From Planktosalinus lacus (lineage in GTDB: Bacteria > Bacteroidota > Bacteroidia > Flavobacteriales > Flavobacteriaceae): DNA of 64,000 nt. This document shows, one piece after another, positions 9,502 to 18,870 of this stretch. The translations under genes and the position numbers were made by a program. The stretch lies in NCBI RefSeq assembly GCF_014640155.1, contig NZ_BMGK01000003.1, forward strand, positions 186,001-250,000, written 5' to 3'. The notes under the pieces are model-generated. The model saw only the letters and a program-made list of their open reading frames with translations. It was not told the DNA's origin and did no database searches. Positions within the stretch are counted from its first letter, which is position 1; each line of letters starts with the position of its first letter.

Positions 9502-10362
9502 TCAATGGTTTAGAGTTCCTGCATTGACCACAGGAGTTGCGTCTTTGTCACTACACAGTATTACCATCAAATTGCTCACCATAGCTGCTTTTCTTTCTTC
9601 GTCTAAGGTTATGATTCCTTTTTTGCTGAGTTCATCCAACGCCATTTCGACCATTCCCACGGCACCTTGCACAATTTTGTGACGAGCAGCAACTATGGCA
9701 GTGGCTTGCTGACGTTTCAGCATGGCATTGGCAATTTCCTGAGCATAGGCCAAATAACCAATACGCGCTTCCAAAACTTCAATACCGGCAATCGACAAAC
9801 GTTCTTCCAGTTCTTTTTCAAGAGCCTCGCTTACCTCATTAACGCTGGAACGTAATGTAATATCTTCATCTAAACCTTCGTCAGCAAAATTGTCATAGGG
9901 ATACATACTGGCTAATTTCCTAACCGCAGCATCGGTTTGAACCCTTACAAAATCAACATAATTGTCCACATCAAAGGCAGCCTTATAGGTATTCTCCACA
10001 CGCCAAACCAAAATAGTACTAATCATCACCGGATTGCCTAATTTATCGTTGACTTTTAAACGTTCACTGTCAAAATTACTGGCACGAAGCGAAATTTTCT
10101 TTTTAGTATAAAATGGATTTACCCAATAAAACCCATTCTTTTTAACTGTACCTATATATTTACCAAACAGGAGCAATACACGAGATCCGTTGGGCTGCAC
10201 CATCACAAACCCTGCTAACATGAAAATAGACAATACAATAAGAAAAACAAACCAAGGAGACTTAGTAATAAAAATACCGGCAATACTTACAATGAGCAAA
10301 GCCAAATTAACAAACAACATTAGATACCCGTTAGCAGGAATAATAATTTTTTCTTGAGTCAT
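9502..10362 (-). CDS. SPFH (stomatin/prohibitin/flotillin) domain membrane protein
   Basis: 286 residues. Two hydrophobic segments near the N-terminus (about 13-33 and 36-54) anchor it in the inner membrane. An SPFH/Band 7 domain spans about 57-230 (PNGSRVLLLFGKYIGTVK, ISTILVWRVENTYKAAFDV). A helical C-terminal segment, EIANAMLKRQQATAIVAARHKIVQGAVGMVE in part, follows. Such proteins build membrane microdomain or protease-associated rings. The specific partner is unknown. The upstream region contains repeated GATATCA words (10396-10412) that could be an operator. It is followed by the ribbon-helix-helix gene. Confidence 0.88.
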   Translation of the reverse strand: MTQEKIIIPANGYLMLFVNLALLIVSIAGIFITKSPWFVFLIVLSIFMLAGFVMVQPNGSRVLLLFGKYIGTVKKNGFYWVNPFYTKKKISLRASNFDSERLKVNDKLGNPVMISTILVWRVENTYKAAFDVDNYVDFVRVQTDAAVRKLASMYPYDNFADEGLDEDITLRSSVNEVSEALEKELEERLSIAGIEVLEARIGYLAYAQEIANAMLKRQQATAIVAARHKIVQGAVGMVEMALDELSKKGIITLDEERKAAMVSNLMVILCSDKDATPVVNAGTLNH

Positions 10363-10561
10363 GACGATTTAGATTTAAAAGTGATACTATTATGATATCA
10401 CAAAGATATCAAAAAATAATTAATGACATGGAAAGAAATGCTTTTTTATTATTTAGGGACATTTTACAAATAGCTGTTTAAAAAATGTAGAATGATAAAA
10501 AATTCAAAACCTTCTCAGTCCCAAAGCCTAGGGATAAAACATTGATAGATTTGTTAGTATA

Positions 10562-12037
10562 TTAAAACTCAAACCCCTTAATCGCTTCATTCGGTGCAAT
10601 AATGTTGTAGCTCTCCCAAAGCACCGGTTCATATTTTTGAATAACTTCAACAATTGCTTTTTGACTTTTGGGAGCCGCGTTGTAATCTTCGTCGGTAATG
10701 CGGCGACTATCGACAATCAGCAGTTCCTGTCGCGAACCCACATTGGTTTCAATGGTAAAATCAAGCTTGATGTCCATTCGGTCTCTGCGTGGGGCATTTT
10801 CTTTAAAACTAAACGACCGCCCAAAATAAATGTAATTGTTGGTATGGTTTTGAATGTATTTTGGAAAGTATTTATCCCCGGTTTTCTGATAAATAATAAT
10901 CCCGGAATTAAAATCCTGAACATACTTAATTCCCAGTAAAAACTTATAATTTGCCTTTTCAGCCACCTTTTTTTCGGCCAGTTCATAATTCATTTTTAAA
11001 ACCGCATACGTATCTGCCGAAACATAGAGCGTACCTTGATAATTGGCTTTCCGTTTTCTGGGCTTAAAATTCAATACATATACCATTTCATCCTGATAAC
11101 CGGTGACATCGGTAAGGGTGTAATTGTAGTTTTCAATTTCAGATAGAAATTGGTATTCGTTGCTTTTGCTCAGGTCGGCTGAGGAAAGCAAACTCTTAAT
11201 ATTGTTTTTAACGTTGGAATCAGTTGTGTCTTTTTCGGAGAACAGGTTTTCGGCTTTTTCAAATTTGAATTCATCATCAATGGGCAGGATACCGCTTTTT
11301 ACTTTAAATGTACTTTCAGTTTTTATTTTATCACCCAAAAGTTTGATCACCTTTTCCTGAAGGTTTTCCAGCGAAGTGTTTTCTTCACGGTTGATGAGTT
11401 GGGTGGTTTTTTGTTCATTCACTTTAAGTTTATCACCGTTGATACTGACTTCAGAATAGTTATCAAAATAAATTGAGGTGGTTTTGTCGCGAATCTGCTT
11501 TGAAAAATTCTGAATTTCCCGGTTGAATGCTTTCACGGCATCTTTGTCTGTAAAGTCGGCTTTTTTGAGTTTGAGCTCAAAATCTTTTGGTGTGTTGCTG
11601 ATACCGGTTCGGCTAAAGGTGTTGAAATGCATCAGGTCGTTGCCGTAATTTTTGGACTTGTTTTCAACCACACGTTGCATAATCATCAGAGGGTCGGTAT
11701 TTCTATTGACTAAGTATATACTTTTGAGTTCGTCAATTTTTTCTTCCAAATAAATGGTGCTTAAATCAAAATTTTTCAACACAAAACTTTTCGAGTCATA
11801 ACCCATGCTCGAAAATTTAATAGAATCTGTTTCCGAAAAACGATGCGTTTGGATATTAAAAACACCTTCATCATTGGTAATGACACCATATTTATCACTG
11901 ATTTGGACAGTGGCAAAGACCAAGGGTTCTTTGGTTATTTTGTCAAGTACGATTCCGGTTAAAGTCTGGGCTGTTGAAAGCTGAGCTATTAAGAGGAAAA
12001 GGGATGCTGCTGAAAGTGATTTGAAGAATTTCATCAT
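10562..12037 (-). CDS. Secreted carboxypeptidase-like regulatory domain protein
   Basis: 491 residues. A Sec signal peptide, about residues 1-24, ends in STAQ. It is followed by a CarboxypepD_reg-like beta-sandwich (TGIVLDKITKEPLVFATVQI, then GVITNDEGVFNI), the domain that in Bacteroidota precedes many TonB receptors. No TonB plug or barrel follows. Instead there is a mixed alpha/beta region with YLVNRNTDP and an outer-membrane-like C-terminal half rich in aromatic strands. Homologues are annotated as hypothetical outer-membrane or periplasmic proteins. It probably acts at the cell envelope. No substrate can be inferred. Confidence 0.75.
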   Translation of the reverse strand: MMKFFKSLSAASLFLLIAQLSTAQTLTGIVLDKITKEPLVFATVQISDKYGVITNDEGVFNIQTHRFSETDSIKFSSMGYDSKSFVLKNFDLSTIYLEEKIDELKSIYLVNRNTDPLMIMQRVVENKSKNYGNDLMHFNTFSRTGISNTPKDFELKLKKADFTDKDAVKAFNREIQNFSKQIRDKTTSIYFDNYSEVSINGDKLKVNEQKTTQLINREENTSLENLQEKVIKLLGDKIKTESTFKVKSGILPIDDEFKFEKAENLFSEKDTTDSNVKNNIKSLLSSADLSKSNEYQFLSEIENYNYTLTDVTGYQDEMVYVLNFKPRKRKANYQGTLYVSADTYAVLKMNYELAEKKVAEKANYKFLLGIKYVQDFNSGIIIYQKTGDKYFPKYIQNHTNNYIYFGRSFSFKENAPRRDRMDIKLDFTIETNVGSRQELLIVDSRRITDEDYNAAPKSQKAIVEVIQKYEPVLWESYNIIAPNEAIKGFEF

Positions 12038-12092
12038 TGATAATGGTTGATTTACAGCAAAGATGACGAAAAAGGAAAGGAAATGTTACAGG

Positions 12093-12578
12093 TTATTTTT
12101 TCAGCTTCTTAGCTTTCTCCAAAACTGACAGTTTCAATCCTTCTTTGTAGGCTACGATTTTATCGAGGACACATTTATCAGCACTTCCGATAATTTGTGC
12201 GGCAAGAATACCTGCGTTTTTTGCACCATTGAGTGCAACTGTTGCCACGGGAACACCACCCGGCATTTGTAAAATAGAAAGTATGGAATCCCAGCCGTCA
12301 ATGGAGTTACTGGATTTTACGGGAACACCAATCACCGGTAACGGACTCATAGCAGCCACCATACCCGGAAGATGTGCAGCACCGCCGGCTCCCGCAATAA
12401 TGACTGAAATACCACGCTTGTGGGCGTTGGTGCTGAAATCTACCAGTTTTTCAGGAGTGCGGTGGGCAGAGACGATGTCCACTTCCACTTCAATGTCAAA
12501 TCCTTTTAAAATATCAACGGCTTCCTGCATTACAGGCAGGTCGCTGTCGCTTCCCATGACGATGGCTACTTTACTCAT
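12093..12578 (-). CDS. purE: N5-carboxyaminoimidazole ribonucleotide mutase
   Basis: 161 residues, class I (bacterial) PurE. The nucleotide loop VMGSDSDLPVM is at the N-terminus, the catalytic His is in VSAHRTP near residue 45, and GAGGAAHLPGMVAA follows. It converts N5-CAIR to CAIR in purine synthesis, using the product of purK, which lies 72 bases upstream on the same strand. The pair forms a conventional purK-purE operon. Confidence 0.97.
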   Translation of the reverse strand: MSKVAIVMGSDSDLPVMQEAVDILKGFDIEVEVDIVSAHRTPEKLVDFSTNAHKRGISVIIAGAGGAAHLPGMVAAMSPLPVIGVPVKSSNSIDGWDSILSILQMPGGVPVATVALNGAKNAGILAAQIIGSADKCVLDKIVAYKEGLKLSVLEKAKKLKK

Positions 12579-12650
12579 TTCGGGTTCAAGGTTTAAAGTT
12601 CAATATTCAAAGTTACCTATTAATTTTAAATTTAGTTGTGATTTGTTCTG

Positions 12651-13808
12651 CTAACTGCTACTGACCACTTGAATAGAATCCTTCACCTCCTCAGCAATCT
12701 TTCTGGCTTCGGTGATATCTTCATTCACTATGGTGACGTGCCCCATTTTTCTATAAGGGCGGGTTTCTTTTTTGCCGTAAATGTGCGGTGTAACGCCCGG
12801 CATGGCCATGATTTTTTCGATGTTTTTATAAACCACTTGCCCGGTGTGTCCTTCAGCGCCTACTAAGTTGACCATAATTCCGGCCACTTTGCTGTCGGTG
12901 TTGCCTAAAGGTAAATCTAAGATTGCCCGTAAATGTTGCTCAAACTGATTGGTATAACTGGCTTCAATACTATAATGTCCACTGTTGTGGGGTCTTGGAG
13001 CCACTTCGTTAACGATGATATCGTCGTCTTCGGTTTGGAAAAGTTCGACAGCCAACAAACCAACATGTTCAAATGCTTTGGAGACTTTCATGGCCACTTC
13101 CCGGGCTTTTTCCGTGACAGCGTTATCAATTCGTGCGGGACAAAGCACATATTCCACCTGATTGGCGGTGTGATGAAATTCCATTTCCACTACAGGATAG
13201 GTTTTGATTTCACCGGAAACAGAACGGGCAACAATCACCGCTAGTTCGTTTTTAAAGGGAATCAGTTTTTCAGCGATGCACTCGCCTTCAGCAAGCGGAA
13301 TCAAATCTTCAGCATCACGGATGATGTTCACACCTTTTCCGTCATAACCACCGGTAGCACTTTTCCAGACAAAAGGATAGTGCAGTTCCTTGCGCACAAG
13401 GGCTTCCTGAAGGCTGTATTTGTCCTTAAAAAGGATAAAAGCCGCCGTGGGAATTTGATGGTCTTTATAAAATTGTTTTTGAACAGCTTTACTCTGAATA
13501 TATCTCAGGGTTTTCGACGATGGATATACTTTTACGGCTTCGTTTTCAAGTTTTTCCAGAGCTTCAACATTCACGCCTTCAATTTCAAAAGTGAGGACAT
13601 CCACATCTTTTCCGAAGTTATAAACGGTTTCATAATCCATCAAATCTCCCTGAACAAATGTGTTGCAGGCAATTTTACAAGGTGCTTCAGCACTGGGGTC
13701 AAGCACTTTGGTGGCGATGTCATATTTTCGGGTTTCATAGAGCAACATTTTGCCCAATTGACCACCGCCAAGGATGCCTAAAGTGAAATTGGATGAGAAA
13801 TAATTCAT
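12651..13808 (-). CDS. purK: 5-(carboxyamino)imidazole ribonucleotide synthase
   Basis: 385 residues from ATG 13808; an ATG at 13829 would add seven residues and lies inside the promoter-like region. It is an ATP-grasp enzyme that carboxylates AIR with bicarbonate and ATP. The N-terminal LGILGGGQLGKML loop, the ATP-grasp core (FVWKSATGGYDGKG) and the metal site near NEVAPRPHNSGHYSIEA are all present. It is the first gene of the purK-purE pair. A -7 motif lies about 19 bases upstream of the chosen start. Confidence 0.97.
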   Translation of the reverse strand: MNYFSSNFTLGILGGGQLGKMLLYETRKYDIATKVLDPSAEAPCKIACNTFVQGDLMDYETVYNFGKDVDVLTFEIEGVNVEALEKLENEAVKVYPSSKTLRYIQSKAVQKQFYKDHQIPTAAFILFKDKYSLQEALVRKELHYPFVWKSATGGYDGKGVNIIRDAEDLIPLAEGECIAEKLIPFKNELAVIVARSVSGEIKTYPVVEMEFHHTANQVEYVLCPARIDNAVTEKAREVAMKVSKAFEHVGLLAVELFQTEDDDIIVNEVAPRPHNSGHYSIEASYTNQFEQHLRAILDLPLGNTDSKVAGIMVNLVGAEGHTGQVVYKNIEKIMAMPGVTPHIYGKKETRPYRKMGHVTIVNEDITEARKIAEEVKDSIQVVSSS

Positions 13809-13826
13809 AGGAAATTTCGGTTTGCG

Positions 13827-13834
13827 CAAAGATA
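13827..13834 (-). promoter_or_regulatory. -7 promoter element for purK-purE
   Basis: TATCTTTG on the minus strand matches TAnnTTTG, 19 bases upstream of ATG 13808. Its position supports the shorter purK start. Confidence 0.35.
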
Positions 13835-13988
13835 AGTAAAAGGAATTTTAAACTGGTTTGCGTTATAATTTAAAGTGTATTCAAATGTAAATTTTCCTTT
13901 CATTTAAGAGAAAATAAATTATTTTTTTTACGCTGTATTTTGAATCAAAAAATTTCATTCCTTTGATAGAATCTAACCAATAATATTT

Positions 13989-14600
13989 ATGATTTTTCCA
14001 AAAACGGAATTGCGTTTTATAAGCAAACAAATTGGCTACGGTGTAGTGGCTACAGAATTTATTCCAAAAGGCACAATTACCTGGGCATTAGATGCTTTAG
14101 ACAGGGAATTTACGCCTCAGGAAGTTTCCAAAATGGATCCCAAATACCAAAAAATCCTTGACTTTTATACCTATAGAAACAACCGCGGAAACTTTGTGTT
14201 TTGCTGGGATTTTGGCCGTTATGTCAATCACAGTTTTAATGCCAACTGCATCAGCACGGCCTATGATTTTGAAGTGGCGATTCGCGATATCCACCCGGGA
14301 GAGCAATTGACCGATGATTATGGCTACCTCAACATAACAGAACCTTTTGAAGCCGAAGACGAAGGCACCGAACGAAAAATTGTTTACCCCGATGATTTGG
14401 TGCGCTATCACAAAGAATGGGATGAAAAAGTGAAAGCTGTCTTTCCATTGATTACGGAGTTAAATCAGCCGCTTCGGACTTATATTTCTGAAGAAGTCTG
14501 GCAGAAAGTTGAAAAAATTGCTTCCGGTAAAGAGAAAATGCTTTCCATCCTGAGTTGTTATTTTGAAGAAAATAAACTGGAATTAAACAAATCAAAGTAA
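13989..14600 (+). CDS. SET domain protein
   Basis: 203 residues. The SET fold is seen as GYGVVATEFIPKGTI at the N-terminus, the pseudoknot motif NHSFNANC at residues 80-87, and PGEQLTDDYGYLN around 103-115 (the catalytic Tyr111 follows D109-D110). SET enzymes transfer methyl groups from SAM to protein lysines. Bacterial targets are mostly unknown. The remaining 85 residues are helical. There is no post-SET cysteine cluster. It is transcribed divergently from purK and convergently with the HAD gene, whose stop is 2 bases away. Confidence 0.85.
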   Translation: MIFPKTELRFISKQIGYGVVATEFIPKGTITWALDALDREFTPQEVSKMDPKYQKILDFYTYRNNRGNFVFCWDFGRYVNHSFNANCISTAYDFEVAIRDIHPGEQLTDDYGYLNITEPFEAEDEGTERKIVYPDDLVRYHKEWDEKVKAVFPLITELNQPLRTYISEEVWQKVEKIASGKEKMLSILSCYFEENKLELNKSK

Positions 14601-14601
14601 A

Positions 14602-15282
14602 TTAAACTGGCTTGCTTTTCTCAATGAACCACTGTTTCAATTCAGGTAATGCAATTTCTTCAAAATGATTGATTACTTTGTCTGCAAGCGCATAATCCTG
14701 ATTTTTTGAGTGGATGCTGTCATAACCAACACAAGCGATGTTTGCAGCTTTAGCGGCGAGAATGCCATTTGTGGAATCTTCGATGACGACACAATGGTGC
14801 TTTTCTTTTTCGGCAGCCTGAGCGGCTTTTATAAAAATTTCAGGATGTGGTTTTGAGGCTTTTAAATCGGCACCACTTAGTTTTTCTTTAAAGTAGGGAT
14901 TCAAATTAAAACGGTCAAAAACAGCATTGATGGTTCCCATGGAAGCAGAAGAAGCTAAAACCAAAATGAGTCCATTTTCATAATACTCCACAATGCGTTC
15001 TTGTACACCTGAAATAAGCGCCAGGTCAGGGTCATTAATAAATAAATCCTGAAATTTAGACCGCTTGTGCAAGACCAGTTCCTGAGGATTAACAGCCAAC
15101 TGAAAATGCTCACACAATTGCCTGCAGACTTTTAGAGTGGATTGACCGGTAAAGCTGTGGTACATCGCGTCTGTTACCTCCAGGTTTCTGTCATAAAACA
15201 TTTGAAAATAGGCTTTGTGGTGCAGTGGTTCTGTATCTACTATCACTCCATCCATGTCAAATAAGACTGCTTTTAATGACAT
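14602..15282 (-). CDS. HAD superfamily phosphatase/phosphomutase (beta-PGM-like)
   Basis: 226 residues. The nucleophile motif DMDGVIVDTEP carries D9 and D11, a four-helix cap follows (residues about 15-85), then LASSASMGTINAVF (motif II), the lysine of ADLKASKPHPEIF (motif III) and VVIEDSTNGILAAKAA (motif IV). The DTEP and ASKPxPEIF signatures place it with beta-phosphoglucomutase-like and sugar-phosphate phosphatases. Exact substrate unknown. It is monocistronic with its own -7 element 15 bases upstream. Confidence 0.9.
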   Translation of the reverse strand: MSLKAVLFDMDGVIVDTEPLHHKAYFQMFYDRNLEVTDAMYHSFTGQSTLKVCRQLCEHFQLAVNPQELVLHKRSKFQDLFINDPDLALISGVQERIVEYYENGLILVLASSASMGTINAVFDRFNLNPYFKEKLSGADLKASKPHPEIFIKAAQAAEKEKHHCVVIEDSTNGILAAKAANIACVGYDSIHSKNQDYALADKVINHFEEIALPELKQWFIEKSKPV

Positions 15283-15296
15283 AAAAAGATTTTTGG

Positions 15297-15304
15297 CAAA
15301 AGTA
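15297..15304 (-). promoter_or_regulatory. -7 promoter element for the HAD phosphatase gene
   Basis: TACTTTTG on the minus strand, exact TAnnTTTG, 14 bases upstream of ATG 15282. Confidence 0.35.
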
Positions 15305-15417
15305 AAAAAACAACAGCTTCATCAAAGAGTCTTTTAACAAAAAGCTTTCCTATAAATATCATAATTTCTTAGCATCTTTCAGCCATTTTTGGTATTATAG
15401 CTTTTTAAAAATGAATT

Positions 15418-16569
15418 ATGTTTGAGGCCCGCGAAATAAAAAATCTTACCAAATTTCGAAAAGAATTGCACGCACACCCCGAACTCTCGGGTGAAGAAAA
15501 AGAAACGTCCAAAAGAGTACTTGCTTTTTTGGAAAAATGCAAGCCTTCTCATATCATTTCATCAATAGGTGGTTATGGTGTTGTAGCAGTTTTTGACAGT
15601 GGAATAAAAGGCCCAAATGTTTTGTTTAGAGGGGATATGGATGCGCTTCCCATTGAGGAAATCAATGATTTTGATTACCGCTCCAAAACAAAAGGGGTTT
15701 CCCATAAATGTGGTCACGACGGGCACACAACCATGCTATTGGGTCTTGCAAAACTGCTTTCTAAAAATCCTCCAAAGGAAGGAAAAGCGTTAGTACTTTT
15801 TCAACCGGCGGAAGAAATTGGAGCCGGTGCGGCAGCAGTCTTAAGAGATGAAAATTTTATTTCCTTAAAGCCCGATTGGGTTTTTGGATTGCACAATCTT
15901 CCGGGATATCCCTTGCACGAGGTTGTTGTGAAAGAAGACTCCTTTACCGCTTCAGTAACGAGTATTGTGATTGATTTCCACGGAAAAACAACGCACGCTG
16001 CCGAACCTGAAAACGGCATCAACCCCGCGATGGCGGTTTCTGAATTGGTTTTACAGGCATCATTATGGTCAAACAACCTGCCGGAACGCGACGATTTTGC
16101 AGTAGTAACACCCATTCATATTGAGTTAGGAAGTAAAGCCTACGGAACATCACCCGGAGAGGCTACCGTTGGTTTCACTATCCGCACCTGGACAGAAACA
16201 GAAATGAAAAAGCTACAGGAAAAAATGGAAGTTTATCTGGTTGCTTTGGCCAAAAAATACCGGCTCAAATTAAAATATAAATACACAGAAGATTTTAAAG
16301 CCAATGATAACAATGCTGAAGCAGTTGAAAACATTACTACAGCTGCTAAAAACCTTAAATTTAAAGTAACTGAAAGAAAATCACCCTTCAAATGGGGAGA
16401 AGATTTTGGATTGTTTACTCAGCAATACAAAGGTGCTTTTTTCGGAATTGGTGCCGGTGAAGACTGCCCCGCTTTGCACAACCCGGAATATGATTTTCCT
16501 GATGAATTGATACCAACAGGTTCAAAGATGTTTTACGAACTTTGCAAAAACTACTTAGCATGCCCTTAG
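15418..16569 (+). CDS. M20 family amidohydrolase (hippurate/IAA-amino acid hydrolase type)
   Basis: 383 residues. Metal-site motifs in order: LHAHPELSGEE near the N-terminus, FRGDMDALPIEE, KCGHDGHTTMLLG, QPAEEIGAGAAAV, and the final histidine in ALHNPEYDFPDE. It is the M20D subgroup that removes acyl groups from amino acids or N-acetylated metabolites. No signal peptide, so it is cytoplasmic. The 3' end overlaps the alanine racemase start by 10 bases, so the two are translationally coupled, perhaps in D-amino-acid or peptidoglycan-fragment use. Confidence 0.9.
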   Translation: MFEAREIKNLTKFRKELHAHPELSGEEKETSKRVLAFLEKCKPSHIISSIGGYGVVAVFDSGIKGPNVLFRGDMDALPIEEINDFDYRSKTKGVSHKCGHDGHTTMLLGLAKLLSKNPPKEGKALVLFQPAEEIGAGAAAVLRDENFISLKPDWVFGLHNLPGYPLHEVVVKEDSFTASVTSIVIDFHGKTTHAAEPENGINPAMAVSELVLQASLWSNNLPERDDFAVVTPIHIELGSKAYGTSPGEATVGFTIRTWTETEMKKLQEKMEVYLVALAKKYRLKLKYKYTEDFKANDNNAEAVENITTAAKNLKFKVTERKSPFKWGEDFGLFTQQYKGAFFGIGAGEDCPALHNPEYDFPDELIPTGSKMFYELCKNYLACP

Positions 16570-17720
16570 ACCTCCACACCAGCCACATTGAAATCAGTAA
16601 AGCGGCTTACAAGCACAATATTAATTTTTTAAGAAGCTTTTTGGGTGAGGGTGTGAAAATTTCATCGGTGGTGAAGGGAAATGCTTATGGCCATTCTATT
16701 GAACTATTTGCGCCTCTGGCTGAGGAAAATGGTGTTGATCACTTTTCGGTTTTTAGCGCAGACGAAGCTTACAATGTTCAAAAGGCTAGTAAACAACGTA
16801 GTGATATTATGATTATGGGTTCTGTTGAAGATGAGCAACTGGAATGGGCGATAGAGCAGGATATTTCCTGCTATATTTTTGATTTAAAGCGACTGAAACA
16901 AGCAGTTTCATTTGCCAAAAAAACAAGAAAAAAAGCAAAAATTCACATTGAGGTAGAAACCGGAATGCACCGTACAGGCTTTGATGTAGACGAGTGGCAG
17001 GAAGTCGCAGAAACTTTAAAGGCCCACAATGATGTTTTGATATTCAAAGGTTTATGTACTCATTTTGCCGGAGCAGAAGAAATTGCTAATTATTACCGCA
17101 TAAAACAACAGCAACAAAACTTCAGAAGGGCAAAACGGTATTTTAAAGATTTTGGCCTTGAGCCACAACTTATACACACAGCTTGCTCCGCAGCTACCTT
17201 GCGGTATCCGCAAACCCAGGGAGATATGGTGCGACTGGGGATTGTTCAATACGGCTTTTTTCCAACCAAAGAAGTCTTGATTCACTTTCTTGAAAAAGCA
17301 AAAACTAAAGAAGACCCCCTGCAAAGGCTTTTAAGCTGGAAAAGCAAGGTTATGGATGTAAAGAATGTCAAAACCGGTGATTTTGTTGGCTATGGCACTT
17401 CCTTTATGGCCGGTCAGCCCATGAAAATTGCTACTATTCCTGTGGGGTACAGTCACGGTTTTAGCAGGTCTTTGAGTAATCAAGGCAGGGTGTTGATCAA
17501 TGGGCAACGTGTTCCGGTTATCGGTGTAGTAAATATGAATATGATGACCGTTGATGTAACACATCTGGACACCATTGAAAAAGGTGATGAGGTCGTTTTG
17601 ATTGGTAAGCAAGGAGATTTGGAAATTGGTGTAAGTTCTTTCAGCGAATTTAGCAATCAGGTTAATTATGAAATGCTTACAAGACTTCCCGCAGAAATTC
17701 CAAGAATAATGGTAGATTAA
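16560..17720 (+). CDS. alr: Alanine racemase
   Basis: 386 residues from ATG 16560; an in-frame start at 16542 would extend into the M20 gene. Fold-type III PLP enzyme: the PLP lysine K39 is in SVVKGNAYGHS, the phosphate-binding segment is THFAGAEE, and the opposing tyrosine motif is VGYGTSFMA in the C-terminal beta domain. VVNMNMMTVDVT is also typical. It interconverts L- and D-alanine for peptidoglycan. It is coupled to the amidohydrolase upstream. Stand-alone alr, whereas other flavobacteria also carry murF-alr fusions. Confidence 0.95.
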   Translation: MPLDLHTSHIEISKAAYKHNINFLRSFLGEGVKISSVVKGNAYGHSIELFAPLAEENGVDHFSVFSADEAYNVQKASKQRSDIMIMGSVEDEQLEWAIEQDISCYIFDLKRLKQAVSFAKKTRKKAKIHIEVETGMHRTGFDVDEWQEVAETLKAHNDVLIFKGLCTHFAGAEEIANYYRIKQQQQNFRRAKRYFKDFGLEPQLIHTACSAATLRYPQTQGDMVRLGIVQYGFFPTKEVLIHFLEKAKTKEDPLQRLLSWKSKVMDVKNVKTGDFVGYGTSFMAGQPMKIATIPVGYSHGFSRSLSNQGRVLINGQRVPVIGVVNMNMMTVDVTHLDTIEKGDEVVLIGKQGDLEIGVSSFSEFSNQVNYEMLTRLPAEIPRIMVD

Positions 17721-17799
17721 AAAAAAAGAAATATACTTTGAGTTTTGAAGAACTTAAATTAAGTTTATAAAATAATAAAAAGACTATATATCTTTTTCG

Positions 17800-18870
17800 A
17801 TGACTAAAGATTTTCTTGAAAACTTCCTTCAAAATTATATGGTTCCCATATTGATGATTTTGTTGGTTCTTCTAGCAATTGCTTTGGTATATTACAGGCT
17901 AAGGTTTGGATATCTCACCTATAAAAAAAGACAATATCTTCCTAAAATTTCAGATGCGCTTACCGAATTAACATTCTCAGGATATAAAGGGGAACGTTTA
18001 CAAACTGAAGTCAAAAACTTTAAATCTCGCTTTCCTTACCATAAAAAATGGTTTCAAAAATTAGTATTGTCATCCATCATTGATTTAAGTCTTAATTTGA
18101 AAGGAGATCTAATTTTTCAAGTGAGGGAGATTTACATGGTACTTGGGCTTCATAAAAATAGTTTGAAACTTATCAAAAGACCTTTTTGGTATACCAAATG
18201 TAAGGGTATTTATCATTTTCAGGCATTGAATTTTGTGCATGGTCAAAAATATATCAAACCTTACATTACTTCTAAAAATGAAGTTTTAAGGTCTAATGCT
18301 TTTATAGCACACCTGTATCTCACAACTGAGCCTTTTGATTTTTTAGTAGATTATCCATATTCTTTATCAAGCGTAAATGAGTATAAAGTGATTGATGTCT
18401 TTTATATGAAAAAAGAGCCCATTCCAAAAAACATAGATAGCTGGCTTGATGCTAAAAACGAATCAATAGTTATTTTAGGTTTAAAAGTGATGGTATTTTA
18501 CAATTATACAGGGGCATCTGAAAAAATTATTTCCCTTTTGAATCATGAACGCCATAGAATTAGAGAAGAAGTTATTCTTTCTATAAGAGAATTATTTTTA
18601 ATTGATGCAGAAGAAGCGCTACAAAATCGTTTTGATAAGGAAGACAAGTTGTTAAAAATTGAAATTTTAAAATCCTTAGCAGTTATTGGAAGTGAATCCA
18701 GTATTTCGTTTATCACTAAAATTTTGATAAGAAAACACCTTGATAAAGATATTAAAATGGAGCTGTTAAGGTGTTTGAAGTCTATTGATATTAGCTATTA
18801 TGAAAGCCGCTTTTTAGTTGATATGGAAATTGATAGAATGAAATTACATATAAATTCTGCTTATTTATGA
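17800..18870 (+). CDS. Membrane-anchored HEAT-repeat protein
   Basis: 356 residues. One N-terminal transmembrane helix (about 12-32) is followed by a basic stretch, and then a cytoplasmic alpha-solenoid with HEAT-like helical pairs, clearest at 240-330 (SEKIISLLNHERHRIREEV, LLKIEILKSLAVIGSESSI). The stop TGA overlaps the ATG of the synthase gene (ATGA), so the products are probably made in equal amounts and may bind each other. It is very AT-rich, unlike alr just upstream. It may scaffold or regulate the synthase, in the place c-di-GMP-binding modules occupy in other systems. That is inference; the family has no firmly assigned function known to me. Confidence 0.7.
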   Translation: MTKDFLENFLQNYMVPILMILLVLLAIALVYYRLRFGYLTYKKRQYLPKISDALTELTFSGYKGERLQTEVKNFKSRFPYHKKWFQKLVLSSIIDLSLNLKGDLIFQVREIYMVLGLHKNSLKLIKRPFWYTKCKGIYHFQALNFVHGQKYIKPYITSKNEVLRSNAFIAHLYLTTEPFDFLVDYPYSLSSVNEYKVIDVFYMKKEPIPKNIDSWLDAKNESIVILGLKVMVFYNYTGASEKIISLLNHERHRIREEVILSIRELFLIDAEEALQNRFDKEDKLLKIEILKSLAVIGSESSISFITKILIRKHLDKDIKMELLRCLKSIDISYYESRFLVDMEIDRMKLHINSAYL